Of a stretch of DNA of 55,953 nt, positions 53,907 to 55,953 are shown piece after piece (position 1 is the stretch's first letter; each line of letters opens with the position of its first letter). The position numbers and the translations under genes are program-made. Origin of the DNA: Lachnospiraceae bacterium (GTDB lineage Bacteria; Bacillota; Clostridia; Lachnospirales; Lachnospiraceae); the NCBI GenBank assembly GCA_014804695.1, contig JAAUZJ010000053.1:1-55953 (forward strand). Reading direction: 5' to 3'. The notes beneath the pieces were generated by a model that had not been told where the DNA came from, ran no database searches, and saw nothing but the letters and a program-made list of their open reading frames with translations.

Positions 53907-55781
53907 ATGAGTCAAGAGATCACAGCATTGTATGAGCGTTTATCACATGATGATGAATTGCAGGGGGAAAGCAACAGCATATCCAACCAAAAGCAGATGT
54001 TAGAGGAATACGCAAGGCGCAACGGTCTAGGGAATATCCGGCACTTTACGGACGACGGAATATCGGGTACACGCTTCGACCGCCCCGGCTTTGTTGCCAT
54101 GTTGGAACAGATTGAAAAAGGGAATGTAAAGGTTGTCTGTATCAAGGACATGAGCCGTTTAGGGCGTGACTACCTCAAAGTCGGTATGTACATGGAAACC
54201 ATGCGGAAAATGGGCGTAAGGCTTATTGCGGTCAATGACGGTGTGGACAGCTTCAGCGGAGATGATGATTTTACCCCGTTCCGAAACATCATGAATGAAT
54301 GGTATGCAAGGGACACAAGCAAGAAAATCAAGTCCACTTTCCAAGCCAAAGGGCAGGCAGGAAAGCACGTTGCAAGCTCCCCGCCCTACGGCTATCTGAA
54401 ATCGCCGGAGGATAAAGAAAAATGGATAATAGACGGGGAAGCCGCCGAAATCGTCCGCAGGATATTCCGCATGACAATGGAGGGATATGGACCGTATCAG
54501 ATAGCGAAAAAACTGTCAGAGGATAAAATACCAATCCCCGCATACCACCAAGCGCAGTTAGGCGTGGGATTGCACCAAAACAGGGAATTTAAGGACATAT
54601 ACCATTGGGGAAGCTCTACGGTGTGCCATATCCTAGCCAAGCAGGAATATTTAGGGCATACGGTAAATTTCAAGACAAGGAAGCATTTCAAGGACAAGAA
54701 AAGCCACTATGTATCTCAAGACCAGTGGCTGATATTCGAGGACACCCACGAACCGATCATAGACCAAGAAACCTTTGACAACGTACAGCGGATAAGGGGG
54801 CAGGTAAGGAGATACCCCGACGGTTGGGGCGAAGCGCACCCATTAACAGGACTGATGTATTGTGCGGACTGCGGGGGCAAGATGTATGTCCACAGGGTAA
54901 ACAACGGGAAGCGCATACCGCAGTACACTTGTGCAAATTACAGCAAAACGCCGATTGGGACACGCTGCAAGTCAGCGCACCGCATCAAGGCGGATAATGT
55001 CATGGAGATTGTTTCGGAAATGATACGGGAAGTGATACGCCATGCGAGCGTTGACAGGGAAGCCTTTGCAAAAGAGATACAGGCAGAGCTTGAACAGAAA
55101 CAGACCGTTGACTTTACTGCACAGAAAAAGCGTATGTCCGTATGTGAAAAGCGTATCGGGGAACTAGAAATACTGATAGCGAAAATCTATGAGGACAACG
55201 TACTGGGGAAACTTTCAGACAAGCGGTATGAAACACTGTCCAACCAGTACGAAAAGGAGCAGGAACAGCTAACACAGGAAGTCAAGGAATATAAGACCAT
55301 GCAGGAAGATTATGAGAATGACAGGAAATCGGCGGCACGTTTCCTTGCGCTTGTGAAGCGGTACGAAAACTTTGAACAGCTAACGACCGTCATGCTGAAT
55401 GAGTTTGTTGAGAAAATCGTTGTCCATGAGCGTGAGAAGAAAGGCAGAGCCGACAGCCCGCAGAAAATAGAGATACATTTCAACATGATCGGGCAGTTCA
55501 TACCGCCCACTATGGAACAGCCGGAGCTAACGCCGGAACAGTTGGAAGAACAAAGGAAACGGGAAGCCCGAAAAGAAAAGTTGCACCAAAACTACCTAAA
55601 GCGCAAGGCAAACGGAAAGCAGAAAGCCTATGAGGAACGCACAAAGGCAGAAAAGAAAGCACAGATTGACACCCAAAAGGAAGCCATAAGAGCCGAGGAC
55701 AGGGAAAAGGGAATTTATTATATCGTGTCAGACAAGGGTGTACCAAAGATACCAAGAGCAAAGGACACAGCCATTGTTTGA
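53907..55781 (+). CDS. Large serine recombinase (TnpX/TndX-like, DUF4368 type)
   Basis: This 624-residue site-specific recombinase has the resolvase catalytic domain (1 to about 155) with nucleophile Ser13 in YERLSHDDE, the QKQMLEEYARRNG helix, and CIKDMSRLGRDYLKVG. Then follow a recombinase domain (about 180-300), a zinc ribbon with CADCGGKM and CANYSKTP...C (about 330-370), a coiled coil (about 390-460) and a C-terminal DUF4368-like region rich in Lys and Glu. It excises and integrates the element. AAAGGAGG precedes the ATG. Codon use is more GC-rich than in neighbouring genes, in line with transfer. Confidence 0.95.
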   Translation: MSQEITALYERLSHDDELQGESNSISNQKQMLEEYARRNGLGNIRHFTDDGISGTRFDRPGFVAMLEQIEKGNVKVVCIKDMSRLGRDYLKVGMYMETMRKMGVRLIAVNDGVDSFSGDDDFTPFRNIMNEWYARDTSKKIKSTFQAKGQAGKHVASSPPYGYLKSPEDKEKWIIDGEAAEIVRRIFRMTMEGYGPYQIAKKLSEDKIPIPAYHQAQLGVGLHQNREFKDIYHWGSSTVCHILAKQEYLGHTVNFKTRKHFKDKKSHYVSQDQWLIFEDTHEPIIDQETFDNVQRIRGQVRRYPDGWGEAHPLTGLMYCADCGGKMYVHRVNNGKRIPQYTCANYSKTPIGTRCKSAHRIKADNVMEIVSEMIREVIRHASVDREAFAKEIQAELEQKQTVDFTAQKKRMSVCEKRIGELEILIAKIYEDNVLGKLSDKRYETLSNQYEKEQEQLTQEVKEYKTMQEDYENDRKSAARFLALVKRYENFEQLTTVMLNEFVEKIVVHEREKKGRADSPQKIEIHFNMIGQFIPPTMEQPELTPEQLEEQRKREARKEKLHQNYLKRKANGKQKAYEERTKAEKKAQIDTQKEAIRAEDREKGIYYIVSDKGVPKIPRAKDTAIV

Positions 55782-55792
55782 TATATCAACAA

Positions 55793-55830
55793 GGATTGCC
55801 GACTGTACAGACAGTTTGCAGTCCTTTTTT
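55793..55830 (+). terminator. Rho-independent terminator after the recombinase gene
   Basis: GGATTGC (55793-55799) pairs with GCAGTCC (55818-55824 region) and an inner GACTGT/ACAGTT stem surrounds ACAG; six T follow. Confidence 0.75.
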
Positions 55831-55855
55831 GTAGGGAAAGGAGGACACCAAGACC

Positions 55856-55953
55856 ATGAAACTGTTAAAATGCGAGCAGGAAGTACATATCAGCTTCTGC
55901 GCTGATGAAGAAACCGCCACCCTCTACACTTCCTATCCGGCATGGATAAGGAA
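55856..55953 (+). CDS. Small mobile-element cargo protein (3' truncated by window)
   Basis: An ATG at 55856, preceded by AAAGGAGG, opens a frame that remains open to the window edge. The first 32 residues, including CEQEVHISFCADEETA and LYTSYPAWIRK, resemble small conserved proteins found in Clostridial conjugative elements; function unknown. Confidence 0.65.
   Translation, partial: MKLLKCEQEVHISFCADEETATLYTSYPAWIR

Larger units (their letters stand above)
53826..55953 (+). mobile_element. Left end of an integrated transposon or conjugative element
   Basis: The element begins near 53826, where leucine-rich-repeat coding homology ends, and runs past the window. It includes a large serine recombinase 80 bases inside and a small cargo gene. 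Base composition is richer in GC than the flanking surface genes. A GA dinucleotide (53826-53827) at the junction fits TnpX/TndX-type insertion, but the far end is not visible, so the element type and exact boundary are inferred. Confidence 0.75.

Noticed and set aside
1..55953. tRNA or rRNA genes
   Set aside because: GGTTCGAGCCCC in the palindromes at 16674 and 20851 recalls a tRNA T-arm, but no cloverleaf or CCA-end context was found; no other candidate was seen.

Overview
The window looks like a chromosome segment of a spore-forming, low-to-moderate GC Firmicute of the Lachnospiraceae type (Clostridia). The basis is AGGAGG-type ribosome sites, AT-rich spacers, SpoVAE and GerMN spore-related genes, DUF1294 and DUF5721-like small proteins, LplB/LplC-type sugar permeases, an argC-J-B-D operon, and a DUF4368-type large serine recombinase. 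The genus cannot be resolved from sequence reading alone; pectin use would fit Lachnospira or Roseburia relatives. No rRNA, tRNA or CRISPR array was seen.

Layout. 1-5.1 kb: the end of pdxS, pdxT, a DUF4143 ATPase, a small unknown protein, ridA, an orphan spoVAE and a convergent beta-lactamase-fold hydrolase. 5.2-16.1 kb: a rhamnogalacturonan/pectin-oligosaccharide locus with a lipoprotein binding protein, two permeases, a CE12-type acetylesterase, two GH43 enzymes (one carrying N-terminal ankyrin repeats), a MATE transporter and a GH105 unsaturated-uronyl hydrolase. All the enzymes lack signal peptides, so oligosaccharides appear to be imported and finished in the cytoplasm; the transporter ATPase is not in the window. 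16.1-16.8 kb holds two palindromic elements. 16.8-20.2 kb is an ECF sigma / membrane anti-sigma-like / TM2-like / DUF4097 operon, bracketed by two copies of one 56-nt palindromic core.

21-31 kb: DegV, DUF1294, and arginine biosynthesis with argG divergent from argC...argJ-argB-argD. A 137-nt palindrome, an editing-type aminoacyl-tRNA deacylase and a GNAT gene separate argC from argJ, and a binding-protein-like gene follows argD. 31-39 kb: a YdcZ-like transporter, a ComEA lipoprotein, an OmpR-type two-component system, a GerMN lipoprotein, ComEC and holA. 39-42 kb (minus strand): a polar amino-acid ABC transporter with a probable attenuator in its leader, ending in a cytidylate-kinase-like gene.

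42.2-53.8 kb is the most unusual part. A single protein joins an ECF sigma factor, one membrane segment and an extracellular WG-repeat domain. It is followed by two large lipoproteins (one frameshifted in an A tract), a zinc-ribbon multi-pass membrane protein, a DUF4203-like membrane protein and a BspA-type leucine-rich-repeat surface protein. Four of these transcription units, including the sigma gene itself, carry the same promoter-like element TGCAAC-N17-TCTCTAT with identical spacing. I infer a self-regulated, one-protein transmembrane sigma system that controls a cell-surface regulon. The BspA gene is cut near 53.82 kb by a mobile element whose large serine recombinase and first cargo gene reach the right edge of the window.
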